From NCBI RefSeq assembly GCF_018853445.1, contig NZ_JABELD010000070.1:1-40167 (forward strand): a stretch of 40,167 nt of DNA, given 5' to 3'. The translations under genes were made by a program, and so were the position numbers. Shown here one piece after another: positions 16,413 through 25,124 of this stretch; positions within the stretch are counted from its first letter, which is position 1, and each line of letters opens with the position of its first letter. Under the pieces are notes generated by a model that did not search any database, had not been told where the DNA came from, and saw nothing but the letters and a program-made list of their open reading frames with translations. This stretch comes from Acidithiobacillus concretivorus (GTDB lineage: Bacteria > Pseudomonadota > Gammaproteobacteria > Acidithiobacillales > Acidithiobacillaceae).

Positions 16413-18356
16413 ATGACCGCTTCACTATCTGGTTTGGTCAGTGGTATTGATGTCCAGTCACTTATTACGAATTTAAGTGCTGCCTATCAGGCCCCTATTA
16501 CTATCCTGCAAAATCAGCAACAATCTTACCAAACTACTTTAAGTGCCTGGGGTACCCTGCAAAGCAGTCTTTCCGGTTTGCAGTCGGCCATGAGCAGTTT
16601 GCAGAATCTCGGAAATACCAATAATCGAAGCGTGACCCTTTCCAATAACAATGCAGCTACGGCTACGGCTTCAGCCAATGCTCCGCAGGGAAGTTACAGT
16701 CTGAGTAATATGGTTCTGGCTCAGTCTCAGAGTCTTTATTCCAGTAATTTTACCAGCACCACCAATAATTCAGTGGGTACCGGTACCCTGCAAATTCAGG
16801 TGGGTAGTGGTTCTGCGAAGAATGTGGCTATTAACGCTTCCAATGACAGTCTGGATGGCATTGCCAGTGCCATTAATCAGGCCAACACCGGAGTGAATGC
16901 CGCAGTCGTCTATGATGGTACTGGCTACAGACTGACTCTTACCGGAAATGGTACGGGGGTGAATAGTGCTTTTTCGGTCAGTACCAGTGGCGCAACGGGA
17001 AGCTTATCTTCTCTCAGCTACAGTAATGGCGTATCAGGTTCCATGACTTTAAGCCAACAGGCTCAAAATGCCGGTGTCAGTATTAACGGTTTGCCGGTAA
17101 CCAGTACGACTAATACGATTTCCGGGGCTATCCCCGGGGTGACACTTAATTTGCTGCAAGCCAGCGGTAATGCAACCCTGCAGGTTTCCAGCAGTAATAG
17201 CGGTTTTGTGTCGGGTGTGCAGAGCTTTGTGAGTGCTTTTAATAAGACCATGGGCACCATCAACCAGTTGACTGCCTATAATGCTCAGGCTGGTTCTGGT
17301 GGTCCATTGTTGGGTGATGCTTCGGTGCAGGGTTTACGGACTCAGTTGCTGGATTTGATTTCCGGGCAGGGTATCGGGATATCTTCGGGAAGTTCGTATA
17401 ACTCCTTGGGCAGTGTGGGTTTGGGACTCACCAGCAGTGGTACGATCAGCCTGAACACCGGTACTTTGAGTACGGCACTCTCTGCTGATTTCAATACCGT
17501 AGCAGGCCTGTTTGGTCAGGCGGGCAGTACCAGTAATGCCAACGTCCAGTATCTGACGGCGACCAGCGCCACGCAGGCAGGGACTTATGCCATTAACGTC
17601 AGTCAGACTGCGACCCAGGCCAGCACTTCGGGGAGTGCGGCCATTCCTTCCGGCGGCATCCTTCAGAGCGAAAGTCTGACTTTTGGATCGGGGTCCAGTT
17701 CGGTGGTGGTTTCGTTGAGTTCGGGCAGTACCCTCAATGATATTGTGAATACCATTAATGATACCTTGCAGCAGTCGGGTATGGCGGGCATTACCGCCAG
17801 CGCCAATAATGGTTATCTCGAATTGCAGTCCAATGCCTATGGGAGCGCCCAGTCTTTCACCGTAAAATCCAATGTGGCTGCAGGTTCTGGCGGTACCGGG
17901 ATCGGTACCAGCTTGTTGACGGCTACCGGAACCGATGTAGCGGGTACAATTAATGGTCAAAGTACCAGCGGTTCAGGTCAGACGCTGACGGTCACCGGTC
18001 CGGGGAATGCCGCTGGCTTGCAGGTCAACATTACCGGGAACAGTACGGGAAATCTGGGAGCAGTAACCCTCAGCCAGGGGCTATATCAGCAAATGAGCAC
18101 ACTACTGAGTTCGGCGCTCAATACCCAAAGTGGTTTTGTGAGCGCCGCTCAGAACGGTATCACTTCTTCCATTAATGGCTTGGGTGCGCAGATTACGACC
18201 TTGCAACAGTCAGCCTCCAATCAGACCGCTTTGCTCACGCAGCAGTTTGCCGCCATGCAGTCGCAACTGTCTTCTTTGCAGTCTACTGGTCAGTATCTCA
18301 ACGCTTTTTACTCGTCGAACAACTCCAGTTCATCCAGTTCGAGTTCCAGTAGTTAA
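16413..18356 (+). CDS. fliD: FliD, filament cap
   Basis: FliD (HAP2, 647 aa) caps the filament tip and promotes flagellin folding there. The N-terminus is characteristic: SLSGLVSGIDVQSLITNLSA, then YQAPITILQNQQQSYQTTLS and WGTLQSSLSGLQSAMSSLQN. A hook-IN-like module (GVNAAVVYDGTGYRLTLTG) follows around residue 160. The C-terminal coiled region (SINGLGAQITTLQQSASNQT, LLTQQFAAMQSQLSSLQSTG, QYLNAFYSS) is the pentamerising helix. It ends in an unusual run of about ten serines, encoded by mixed TCN/AGY codons rather than a simple DNA repeat. GGAG lies a few bases upstream of the ATG. fliS follows after 15 bases. Confidence 0.96.
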   Translation: MTASLSGLVSGIDVQSLITNLSAAYQAPITILQNQQQSYQTTLSAWGTLQSSLSGLQSAMSSLQNLGNTNNRSVTLSNNNAATATASANAPQGSYSLSNMVLAQSQSLYSSNFTSTTNNSVGTGTLQIQVGSGSAKNVAINASNDSLDGIASAINQANTGVNAAVVYDGTGYRLTLTGNGTGVNSAFSVSTSGATGSLSSLSYSNGVSGSMTLSQQAQNAGVSINGLPVTSTTNTISGAIPGVTLNLLQASGNATLQVSSSNSGFVSGVQSFVSAFNKTMGTINQLTAYNAQAGSGGPLLGDASVQGLRTQLLDLISGQGIGISSGSSYNSLGSVGLGLTSSGTISLNTGTLSTALSADFNTVAGLFGQAGSTSNANVQYLTATSATQAGTYAINVSQTATQASTSGSAAIPSGGILQSESLTFGSGSSSVVVSLSSGSTLNDIVNTINDTLQQSGMAGITASANNGYLELQSNAYGSAQSFTVKSNVAAGSGGTGIGTSLLTATGTDVAGTINGQSTSGSGQTLTVTGPGNAAGLQVNITGNSTGNLGAVTLSQGLYQQMSTLLSSALNTQSGFVSAAQNGITSSINGLGAQITTLQQSASNQTALLTQQFAAMQSQLSSLQSTGQYLNAFYSSNNSSSSSSSSSS

Positions 18357-18371
18357 GGAGGTTTTTGAGCT

Positions 18372-18752
18372 ATGAGTTTAGCGACAGCAGCCGCCATGCA
18401 GGCTTATAAGCAGGTTGGTAATCAGGGGATTTCCAGTGACCGGCTGGTTTTGTTAGGTCTGGAAGGTATTCTTGAATATGTTCGGCGCGCTCGTTTGGCG
18501 ATTCAAGCCAAGGACATGAGTGCCAAGGCCGATTCTATGGACAAGGCCTATCAGCTGACAGCGCATCTTTTAGCCAGCGTGAATTTTGAGGAGGGCGGTG
18601 AAATTGCCAAAAATCTCGACAGTCTTTATCGTTTCCTGTTAAATCAGTTGGCACAAGCCAATATTTTTGATGATTTGCAGGCGCTGGATGCCTGCCAGCC
18701 GGTGCTGGTAGATCTGCGCGATGCGTGGAGGGGGTTGCTGGGTCATTCCTGA
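18372..18752 (+). CDS. fliS: FliS, flagellin export chaperone
   Basis: FliS (126 aa) binds the flagellin C-terminus in the cytoplasm and prevents premature polymerisation. Family features are AMQAYKQVGNQGISSDRLVL near the start (the Y..V motif), LEGILEYVRRARLAIQAKDM, DKAYQLTAHLLASVNFEEGG and SLYRFLLNQLAQANI, then a final helix ending DLRDAWRGLLG. Length and helical layout are normal. GGAGG at 18358-18362 is a strong ribosome site. The chaperone gene directly after fliD is the usual arrangement. Confidence 0.95.
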   Translation: MSLATAAAMQAYKQVGNQGISSDRLVLLGLEGILEYVRRARLAIQAKDMSAKADSMDKAYQLTAHLLASVNFEEGGEIAKNLDSLYRFLLNQLAQANIFDDLQALDACQPVLVDLRDAWRGLLGHS

Positions 18753-18783
18753 GGCATAATTTTCGCATCTGAAGGAGTGACCG

Positions 18784-19347
18784 ATGCTGGAGCCGCATGC
18801 CGTGGTGCTGGAAGATATGCTTCCCCTGAGTCTGGAAATGGGGGATTTAGAGACTGCGCGACGCGGTCGTCTGATGCTGGATAATATGGCGCTTCTCAAG
18901 GCGTTGCTGGTGATGGATGATCACTTGCTGATGGACGATGATAACCGGGAGGCCATCAGCAGCCTGGAAACCAAAATCGATTTGCTGCTGCTCCTGGTGG
19001 GTAAGGGCATACAAGGGCTGGAACCTTTGCCACCTTGTTATCCATGCTTGTTGGGTGCAGAGGATTTGTATTGGGAAGCAGCGTCTTCTGCAGGCTTTCC
19101 TCATGAGAATGGCCCGGTTTGTGTCGCCCTTTTTTTGCGTCCCAGGATTGCCATGCCGCTGTTTCTTCCGGGCACCCTCCAGATGTCAGTGACTCAGCCA
19201 GAGGCAAGCGCAGAAACGCTATTCCGTTATCATTTGCACTTTCAGCTAGACGCGCGCGTGCAAGAATCATTAGATCGACTAATATTCCGTCATCATCGGC
19301 GTTCCATAGCGCGGCAAAAGGATCATCATCATTTTTCCGCAGAATAA
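18784..19347 (+). CDS. PilZ-like protein in the fliT position
   Basis: This 187-aa cytoplasmic protein lies where fliT commonly follows fliS, but it does not look like FliT. An N-terminal helical part contains SSLETKIDLLLLLVGKGIQ, then PLPPCYPCLLGAEDLYWE, followed by a beta-rich part (CVALFLRPRIAMPLFLPGTL, LFRYHLHFQLDARVQES) and a basic C-terminal helix (LDRLIFRHHRRSIARQK). This order resembles atypical PilZ-domain proteins seen in flagellar loci of other proteobacteria. A canonical RxxxR...(D/N)xSxxG motif is not visible, so c-di-GMP binding is uncertain. The ATG at 18784 has GGAG at 18774-18777. Ten of its last residues include three consecutive histidines. The FleQ-like gene follows after 12 bases. 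Confidence 0.5.
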   Translation: MLEPHAVVLEDMLPLSLEMGDLETARRGRLMLDNMALLKALLVMDDHLLMDDDNREAISSLETKIDLLLLLVGKGIQGLEPLPPCYPCLLGAEDLYWEAASSAGFPHENGPVCVALFLRPRIAMPLFLPGTLQMSVTQPEASAETLFRYHLHFQLDARVQESLDRLIFRHHRRSIARQKDHHHFSAE

Positions 19348-19359
19348 CAGGCGTTTGTT

Positions 19360-20430
19360 ATGTACACTGAAGTAAGCACGGAAAGCGGGTCGACTCTGGA
19401 GAGGCGCAGCCTGTCGCGCGAAAGCTGCGGACTGGTTGGAAACAGTGTGTCTATCCAGCGCATGACAGCGATGCTGGCCAAGGTGGCAAAAACAGACAGT
19501 ACCGTCTTGATTCTGGGTGAATCGGGTACGGGCAAGGAAGTCATCGCCCGCTGTCTGCATCAACACTCCTTGCGTAATCAGGGACCTTTTGTGGCGGTGA
19601 ATTGTGGGGCGATTCCCGAAGAATTGATGGAAAGCGAGCTTTTCGGACATGAGAAAGGGGCTTTTACGGGTGCTTTGGCAGCGCGTAAAGGTCGTTTTGA
19701 ACTGGCCGAGGGCGGGACTCTTTTTCTGGATGAAATTGCTGAAATGAGTCCGCAAATGCAGGTAAAACTGCTGCGTGTGCTTCAAGAAAAACAATTTGAA
19801 AGGGTAGGCGGTGCGCGGGTGTTGGAGAGCCATGTGCGGATTGTGGCGGCTACACATCGTAATTTGGAGACGCGGATTCAGGAAGGCAACTTCAGAGAAG
19901 ACCTGTATTACCGTCTGAATGTTTTTCCGGTACACGTGCCGCCCCTGCGTGACAGACCGGGTGATATCCATTTGCTGTTCGCTTATTTTATGGATAAGTT
20001 GACCTCGGAAGGTCATCTAGCCGTTACGCTTGAGGGCGACTCCCTGCGGGCCCTGGATGCCTACCACTGGCCCGGGAATGTCCGGGAGCTCCACAATCTG
20101 GCAGAAAGACTGGTGATTTTGCATGGTGGTGAGACGCTTTCCTGTGCTGATCTGCCCGTCCGCATGCGCAGTGTGGAAAATGCAGGGCTGCAGGATGAAA
20201 GGCAAAGTCTTGCCGCCGTGTGGGCAGAGCCTTCGGGGAACTTGCCGGAGCCGCCCTTTGACCTCAAATTGCATCTGGAAGAAATCGAGAAGGAGTTCCT
20301 GCTGCAAGCGCTGGCTATGTGTGATCAGGTTGTTGCCCGTGCTGCGGAACGTTTGGGGCTGCGCCGCACGACCATGGTCGAGAAACTGAAAAAATACGGA
20401 CTGAACACGATCAGGGACATGGATCATTAA
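19360..20430 (+). CDS. fleQ: FleQ-like sigma-54 activator, short form
   Basis: A sigma-54-dependent transcription activator (356 aa) of the FleQ/FlrA kind, expected at the top of the flagellar cascade. The AAA+ domain has Walker A GESGTGKE (~53-60), GAFTGA (100-105, the sigma-54 contact loop), Walker [12 protein letters not shown] (from ~119), the [20 protein letters not shown] motif and [19 protein letters not shown] Fis-type helix-turn-helix lies at the C-terminus ([20 protein letters not shown]). Pseudomonas FleQ is ~490 aa; here only ~25 residues precede the AAA+ core, so the N-terminal receiver-like domain is absent. No in-frame extension with a better start is evident; the ribosome site is weak. 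Its stop overlaps the fleS-like start (TAATG at 20428-20432). Confidence 0.85.
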   Translation: MYTEVSTESGSTLERRSLSRESCGLVGNSVSIQRMTAMLAKVAKTDSTVLILGESGTGKEVIARCLHQHSLRNQGPFVAVNCGAIPEELMESELFGHEKGAFTGALAARKGRFELAEGGTLFLDEIAEMSPQMQVKLLRVLQEKQFERVGGARVLESHVRIVAATHRNLETRIQEGNFREDLYYRLNVFPVHVPPLRDRPGDIHLLFAYFMDKLTSEGHLAVTLEGDSLRALDAYHWPGNVRELHNLAERLVILHGGETLSCADLPVRMRSVENAGLQDERQSLAAVWAEPSGNLPEPPFDLKLHLEEIEKEFLLQALAMCDQVVARAAERLGLRRTTMVEKLKKYGLNTIRDMDH

Positions 20431-21635
20431 TGTCTGATGATGGCTCTCCGCCCTTGCCGGATGCTTCGAGCCTTATCGAAGCTTTCAAACTCTTCAACCA
20501 AACCTCACAAGAACTGACGGAAGCCTACGGTACCCTGCAGCAGGAAGTGCAACGCCTTTCTGCAGAACTGGCAGAGGCGAACGTGCGTCTTCGCGCCGAA
20601 CTGCAAGCCAAGGAACAAATGCGTGAACGCCTTGCCTTGGTTCTGGAAATGCTTCCCGGTGCAGTACTGGTGGTGGACCATGCGGCGCTGATTGTGGAAA
20701 TGAATCCGGAAGCGATTCGATTGCTGGGCGCGGATTTGCGTGGTTCGGACTGGCAGACCTTGCAACCCAGGCCCATGTCGGGTTCCGGGAATGAGTGGTT
20801 GCTGCTGCGTGGGCCAGCCAGAGATCAGCCGGTACAAGTGACGCTTGCCGTCAATGCATTGCCGGGCGAGGGTGGACAGGTGATTTTATTGCAGGATGTG
20901 ACAGCGGCGCGTGCCCGTGAAGAAGCTGCCCAACGACGGGAACGCCTGGCCGCTATGGGGGAAACGATGGCGGGACTGGCGCATCAGTTACGTACCCCCT
21001 TGGCTACGGTGCTGCTCTCGGTTTCACACCTGCGATTTGACCGGGGTCCCGAACAATTTGCGCGGCAACAGCAGCGCTCGCTGGAAAGGTTGCAACATCT
21101 GGATGCGACCATTGATGCCATGCTGCGTTTTTTGCGCGGTGCGGAGCAGGAAAGCGGCTCTGTAGCGTTGGCAGCGATTTTCCATGCCTTGCAGCGGGAA
21201 TGGGATCCGCATTTTCGTCAAAAAAATGTCACTCTGGAGATCGGGGTGGTGCAGGATGACTGGTTTTTGACGGGGACCCTGGCTGCCTGGGTCAGTGTAT
21301 TGGCCAATGTGCTGCATAATGCGCTGCTTTTCAGTAATTCTGGACAAGCAGTCAGTATTAGTGTTGAAGAATTCAATCGGGGTACCTTGCGCTTGCGCAT
21401 TCGCGATTTTGGCCCGGGTATTGCTGAAGCAGATCAGGAAAGGATTTTCATCCCATTTTATACCACTCGGCGGGATGGTACCGGATTGGGTTTGGCCATT
21501 ACCCGTAATTTTGTGGTGGCCATGGGGGGCAGTATAGATCTGGAAAAGGTATCGCCTGGTACCTGTTTTGTGTTGCTTCTGCCGTTATGGCAGGTTGCTC
21601 AGTCACTGCCCAGTGGTTCATTGAGTCAGGAGTAG
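20430..21635 (+). CDS. fleS: FleS-like sensor histidine kinase
   Basis: A 401-aa sensor kinase of the FleS/FlrB group. It has no transmembrane segment, so it is cytoplasmic. An N-terminal coiled region (about residues 15-65) leads to a PAS-like domain (LEMLPGAVLVVDHAALIVEM, ~70-160). The H box is GLAHQLRTPLATVLLSVS with the likely phosphorylated His185. The ATPase domain has an N box (LANVLHNALLFSN), DFGPGIAEADQERIF and GTGLGLAITRNFVVAMGG. By analogy with FleS/FleR it would phosphorylate the adjacent FleR-like regulator, probably in response to basal body assembly. It overlaps the fleQ-like gene by one base and ends 5 bases before the regulator gene. Confidence 0.92.
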   Translation: MSDDGSPPLPDASSLIEAFKLFNQTSQELTEAYGTLQQEVQRLSAELAEANVRLRAELQAKEQMRERLALVLEMLPGAVLVVDHAALIVEMNPEAIRLLGADLRGSDWQTLQPRPMSGSGNEWLLLRGPARDQPVQVTLAVNALPGEGGQVILLQDVTAARAREEAAQRRERLAAMGETMAGLAHQLRTPLATVLLSVSHLRFDRGPEQFARQQQRSLERLQHLDATIDAMLRFLRGAEQESGSVALAAIFHALQREWDPHFRQKNVTLEIGVVQDDWFLTGTLAAWVSVLANVLHNALLFSNSGQAVSISVEEFNRGTLRLRIRDFGPGIAEADQERIFIPFYTTRRDGTGLGLAITRNFVVAMGGSIDLEKVSPGTCFVLLLPLWQVAQSLPSGSLSQE

Positions 21636-21640
21636 GAAGC

Positions 21641-23005
21641 ATGGAGCAGTACCAGGCCCGTATTTTACTGGTTGAAGATGATGAATATCTGGCTGAAGCC
21701 TTGCAGGAGGCGCTGGATGATCAAGGCTATCGGGTGCAATGGGCGGAAGATGGGACGGCCGCATTACGCCTGCTGGCGGCTTCGTCTTTCGATCTGGTGC
21801 TTAGTGATGTGCAAATGCGTCCTATGAATGGATATACCCTTTTGAAAACCCTGAGCGCACAACATGATGCACCGCCCGTATTGATGATGACAGCCTGGGG
21901 TACGATTGCCGAGGCGGTGCAGGCTCTGCAAAATGGTGCGGTAGATTATGTGGTGAAACCCTTTACGGTAGATGTTCTGCTGGAAAAGCTGCGTAAGTTT
22001 GCTAATCCTCATTTGCCGGCCGATAGTCAAGGACCTGTGGCGCAGTCTCCGGCCATGCTGGCTACGCTGGAAATGGCGAAAAAGGTAGCCTCTACGGATG
22101 CCACTGTGTTGCTGATGGGCGAAAGTGGTGTCGGGAAAGAAGTGTTGGCACGTTATATTCATCAGCAAAGTCGTCGTCAGACGGGGCCATTTATTGCTGT
22201 TAATTGTGCGGCTATTCCGGAAACCCTTCTCGAAGCCACTTTGTTTGGGCATGAAAAAGGGGCATTTACAGGGGCGGCGCAGAGTAGCGCAGGCAAGTTT
22301 GAGCAGGCCCAAGGTGGGACGTTACTGCTTGATGAAGTGACAGAAATGCCTGTTCAATTGCAGGCCAAGTTACTGCGGGTACTGCAGGAGCGTGAGCTGG
22401 AGCGGGTCGGAGGCAAGCAGACCATTACCCTCGATATTCGTCTGATTGCCACCAGTAATCGTGATTTGCGCCAGGCCGTGGCGGAAGGTGTTTTGCGGGA
22501 AGACCTGTATTATCGTCTACAGGTTTTCCCTATACAGATTCCGCCATTGCGCGAACGCCAGGCGGATATTTTGCCGCTTTCCGAGCATATGTTAAGGCGG
22601 CACTGTCAGCAGATGGGGCTTCCCGCAAAAGGGCTCAGTATGGCCGCGAAACAGCAGCTTTACTTTTATGAATGGCCCGGCAATGTGCGCGAACTGGAAA
22701 ATGCCCTGCAACGTGCGCTCATTCTCTCGGTAGAAAATGACATTCAGGTCAATGATCTGGGTTTACAGGGATCGTCTGCAAGCATACCTTTGCCTGAGGC
22801 GGGTGCAACATTGGTGGTCGAAACAGCAGAGGCCGTTGTGGCGCTGGATGATTTGCGTGCGCATCATGAACGTGAAGCCATTGCGTTGGCCTTGAGCCAA
22901 AGTCGCGGTTCAAAGACTCAGGCCGCAGAGCGTTTGGGCATTAGTCCCAGGACCTTGCGTCACAAAATCCAGCGCTTTCGGGAAGCCGGTTATGAACTGG
23001 GATAG
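21641..23005 (+). CDS. fleR: FleR-like sigma-54 response regulator
   Basis: A 454-aa NtrC-family response regulator. The receiver domain has an acidic pocket (LLVEDDEYL), the phospho-acceptor Asp56 in LVLSDVQMRPMNG and Lys106 in VVKPFTV. The AAA+ domain has Walker A GESGVGKE (~160-167), GAFTGA (207-212) and the [20 protein letters not shown] motif. A Fis-type helix-turn-helix closes the protein (SKTQAAERLGISPRTLRHKI). The ATG at 21641 is preceded by AGGAGTAGGA; an upstream in-frame ATG at 21587 lies inside fleS and would put odd sequence before the receiver. Its likely targets are the sigma-54 promoters before fliE, fliC1 and possibly fliK. Conserved residues look intact. Confidence 0.93.
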   Translation: MEQYQARILLVEDDEYLAEALQEALDDQGYRVQWAEDGTAALRLLAASSFDLVLSDVQMRPMNGYTLLKTLSAQHDAPPVLMMTAWGTIAEAVQALQNGAVDYVVKPFTVDVLLEKLRKFANPHLPADSQGPVAQSPAMLATLEMAKKVASTDATVLLMGESGVGKEVLARYIHQQSRRQTGPFIAVNCAAIPETLLEATLFGHEKGAFTGAAQSSAGKFEQAQGGTLLLDEVTEMPVQLQAKLLRVLQERELERVGGKQTITLDIRLIATSNRDLRQAVAEGVLREDLYYRLQVFPIQIPPLRERQADILPLSEHMLRRHCQQMGLPAKGLSMAAKQQLYFYEWPGNVRELENALQRALILSVENDIQVNDLGLQGSSASIPLPEAGATLVVETAEAVVALDDLRAHHEREAIALALSQSRGSKTQAAERLGISPRTLRHKIQRFREAGYELG

Positions 23006-23008
23006 AAC

Positions 23009-23024
23009 TGGCTCGGATATTGCT
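23009..23024 (+). promoter_or_regulatory. Sigma-54 promoter of the fliE operon
   Basis: TGGCTCGGATATTGCT differs from TGGCACGNNNNTTGCW at one position and has exact GG-to-GC spacing. It begins 4 bases after the fleR stop and lies ~37 bases before the fliE ATG. It would let the FleQ/FleR-like proteins start the long fliE-fliF-fliG run. Confidence 0.8.
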
Positions 23025-23025
23025 T

Positions 23026-23052
23026 GTAAGTTTCAGGAAAAATAAACGATAG
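23026..23052 (+). promoter_or_regulatory. Possible sigma-28 site overlapping the fliE leader
   Basis: GTAAGTTT (23026-23033), an 11-base spacer and AACGATAG (23045-23052) match the FliA consensus at 7/8 and 5/8. The -10 part is weak. It sits two bases after the sigma-54 site, so the operon could have a second, later promoter. Confidence 0.3.
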
Positions 23053-23060
23053 GTGCAACC

Positions 23061-23384
23061 ATGAGTAGTGTAGATTCCCTGGATTCCTTGATGACGCAGT
23101 TGCGCGCTCTGGCCGATCAGGCACAGGGTGTCAAAGTGCCGGATAAATCCGCTACCGGTCCGGATGATTTTGCCAACACCCTGAAAAGCATGGTTGGGTC
23201 GGTCAATAATCAACAAAGTCAGGCGAATGCACTGCAGTCGGATTTTTCCAATGGCGACAAATCAGTCAGTCTCAGTCAAGTGATGGTTGCTTCGCAAAAA
23301 GCGGATCTTTCCTTTCAGACCATGCTTCAGGTGCGCAACAAGCTGGTTTCTGCGTATCAGGACATCATGAATATACAGGCATGA
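23061..23384 (+). CDS. fliE: FliE, MS ring-rod junction protein
   Basis: FliE (107 aa) joins the MS ring to the proximal rod and is needed for export gate function. The family pattern is clear in the second half: FANTLKSMVGSVNNQQSQAN, LQSDFSNGDKSVSLSQVMVA and SQKADLSFQTMLQVRNKLVS, ending AYQDIMNIQA. Length is normal. It is the first gene after the sigma-54 promoter at 23009 and stands before fliF, as in most polar flagellates. Confidence 0.96.
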   Translation: MSSVDSLDSLMTQLRALADQAQGVKVPDKSATGPDDFANTLKSMVGSVNNQQSQANALQSDFSNGDKSVSLSQVMVASQKADLSFQTMLQVRNKLVSAYQDIMNIQA

Positions 23385-23420
23385 TTCCATGCGTTTCTAG
23401 CACTTGCGTAGATTCTGCTG

Positions 23421-25124
23421 ATGGCGACTGAAACCGCTACGAATCTCAACCTGGCGGGCGGAGCAGCACAAGTGCAGCGCCGCTGGAAGGAGCTGCCGCC
23501 GAATCGCCGTCTGGGCGTGTTGGTAGCTTTGGCTGCTGTGCTTGCCGTTCTGATTGCCGTAATTTTCATGAATGGAAGCACTTCGTACAAGGTGTTGTAC
23601 ACCAATCTTTCGGATCGTGATGGTGGGCAGGTTATTGCCGAGTTACAGAAGCTGAATGTGCCCTATCAAATTGGCGATGGTGGTGTAGTGATTTCTGTAC
23701 CAGCCAATCAGGTTTATGCGACCCGCATGAAATTGGCCGCAGACGGGTTACCCAAAGGTGCCGGTGTGGGGTTCGCCATTCTGGACCATGAACCCATGGG
23801 TACCAGTGATTTTGTGGAGCACGTGAATTACCAGCGTGCTTTGCAAGGCTCTCTGGAAAGAACCATTGCCTCCCTCAGTTCTGTGGAAGGCGCCAAAGTA
23901 CATCTGGCCATGCCCAAGCCCTCGGTGTTCCTGAGCGAGCAGGAAAAACCTACGGCTTCGGTAATGCTGGACTTGTATCCTGGTCGCGCACTTAGTAGTG
24001 CCCAGGTGGCCGGTATTGTTCATCTGGTTGCTGCCAGCGTGCCGGGGCTTATGGATAAAAATGTTACGGTAGTGGATCAGCATGGCAATATACTGAGCAC
24101 CCGTGGCAATGCGGATAACGGATTACAACCCTCCCAGCTGGCTTATCAGCGTAGCGTGGATCAGCAATACGAAAAACGTATTCAGGCTATTCTGACCCCG
24201 ATTGTCGGTGCCAAAGGTGTACGGGTGGCCGTATCGGCGGATATTGATTTCGCTAAAAGCGAAAGCAGTTCGGTGAGTTATGGTAAAGGTCAGATTCTCA
24301 GTCAGCAGACCCATAGCACTTCTGGAACCGGTGGTTCCGGACCTTATGGGGTTCCCGGGGCGCTCTCCAACACACCTCCGGGAGTAGCGGTAGCACCCTT
24401 GGTTGCGCCGGTGGCTTCCAATTTGTCACCCGGAGCGCTTATTGCTCTGGCCCCCACCCTGAAAATGCTGGCACCTACCGAAAGCAGCGCGGATGCAACC
24501 ACCAACTACGATGTGGACAAGACTATTGTGCACACGGTTCAGCCTGTGGGAACCGTCAAACGCCTGTCTGTGGCAGTGCTCGTCGATGATCAGGTTTCTG
24601 AAAGTTCTTTGGGTGCCGTCAAGGCAAAACCTTTATCGACAGCGCAATTGGCGCAAATACAGCAGCTGGTGGAAGATGCCATTGGTTATAGTGCCAAGCG
24701 CGGTGATACGGTTAAAGTGGTCAATATGCCTTTCACCACCCAGTCAGCGGCAAGCGCATTGCCCTGGTGGCAGCAGTCCTGGTTCTTGAATCTTATGAAC
24801 AGCGGGTTGCGCTATCTGGTCATTCTTTTTGTGGCATTACTGCTCTACTTTGGTGTGGTCCGCCCGCTTTTAAAACGCCGTGCGCGCCAGGAGCCCAGCA
24901 TGGATAGTGCGGATATGAAATCAGGAGACGATTCTGTGAATCGGACCCCGGCTTCCTCTCCAGAATCAGCAGCAATGGCTAATGCTGAAGCCATTCGCGA
25001 GCAGGTCAATATTCCCGGTAACCCCCTGGAAACAGATTTGTATGTTTCCCGGCAGCTGGTCATGCAAGACCCTGCCAGAGCCGCGCAGGTTGTCAAAGAA
25101 TGGTTATCTAATGAGCACGAGTGA
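23421..25124 (+). CDS. fliF: FliF, MS-ring protein
   Basis: FliF (567 aa) builds the MS ring in the inner membrane, the base of the whole flagellum. It has a first transmembrane segment at 31-50 (LGVLVALAAVLAVLIAVIFM), large periplasmic ring-building domains (YKVLYTNLSDRDGGQVIAEL, VNYQRALQGSLERTIASLS, VEGAKVHLAMPKPSVFLSEQ), and a second transmembrane segment near 462-482 (YLVILFVALLLYFGVVRPLL). The cytoplasmic tail contains the FliG-binding helix (ARAAQVVKEWLSNE). Both membrane anchors and the tail are present, so it looks complete. Its 3' end overlaps fliG by 14 bases, implying coupled synthesis of two proteins that assemble together. Confidence 0.97.
   Translation: MATETATNLNLAGGAAQVQRRWKELPPNRRLGVLVALAAVLAVLIAVIFMNGSTSYKVLYTNLSDRDGGQVIAELQKLNVPYQIGDGGVVISVPANQVYATRMKLAADGLPKGAGVGFAILDHEPMGTSDFVEHVNYQRALQGSLERTIASLSSVEGAKVHLAMPKPSVFLSEQEKPTASVMLDLYPGRALSSAQVAGIVHLVAASVPGLMDKNVTVVDQHGNILSTRGNADNGLQPSQLAYQRSVDQQYEKRIQAILTPIVGAKGVRVAVSADIDFAKSESSSVSYGKGQILSQQTHSTSGTGGSGPYGVPGALSNTPPGVAVAPLVAPVASNLSPGALIALAPTLKMLAPTESSADATTNYDVDKTIVHTVQPVGTVKRLSVAVLVDDQVSESSLGAVKAKPLSTAQLAQIQQLVEDAIGYSAKRGDTVKVVNMPFTTQSAASALPWWQQSWFLNLMNSGLRYLVILFVALLLYFGVVRPLLKRRARQEPSMDSADMKSGDDSVNRTPASSPESAAMANAEAIREQVNIPGNPLETDLYVSRQLVMQDPARAAQVVKEWLSNEHE

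Noticed and set aside
18320-18353. Serine-coding run at the fliD end as a slippage-prone DNA repeat
   Set aside because: Codons are mixed (TCC, AGT, TCA, TCG, TTC-containing contexts), so there is no simple repeat unit long enough to suggest phase variation.
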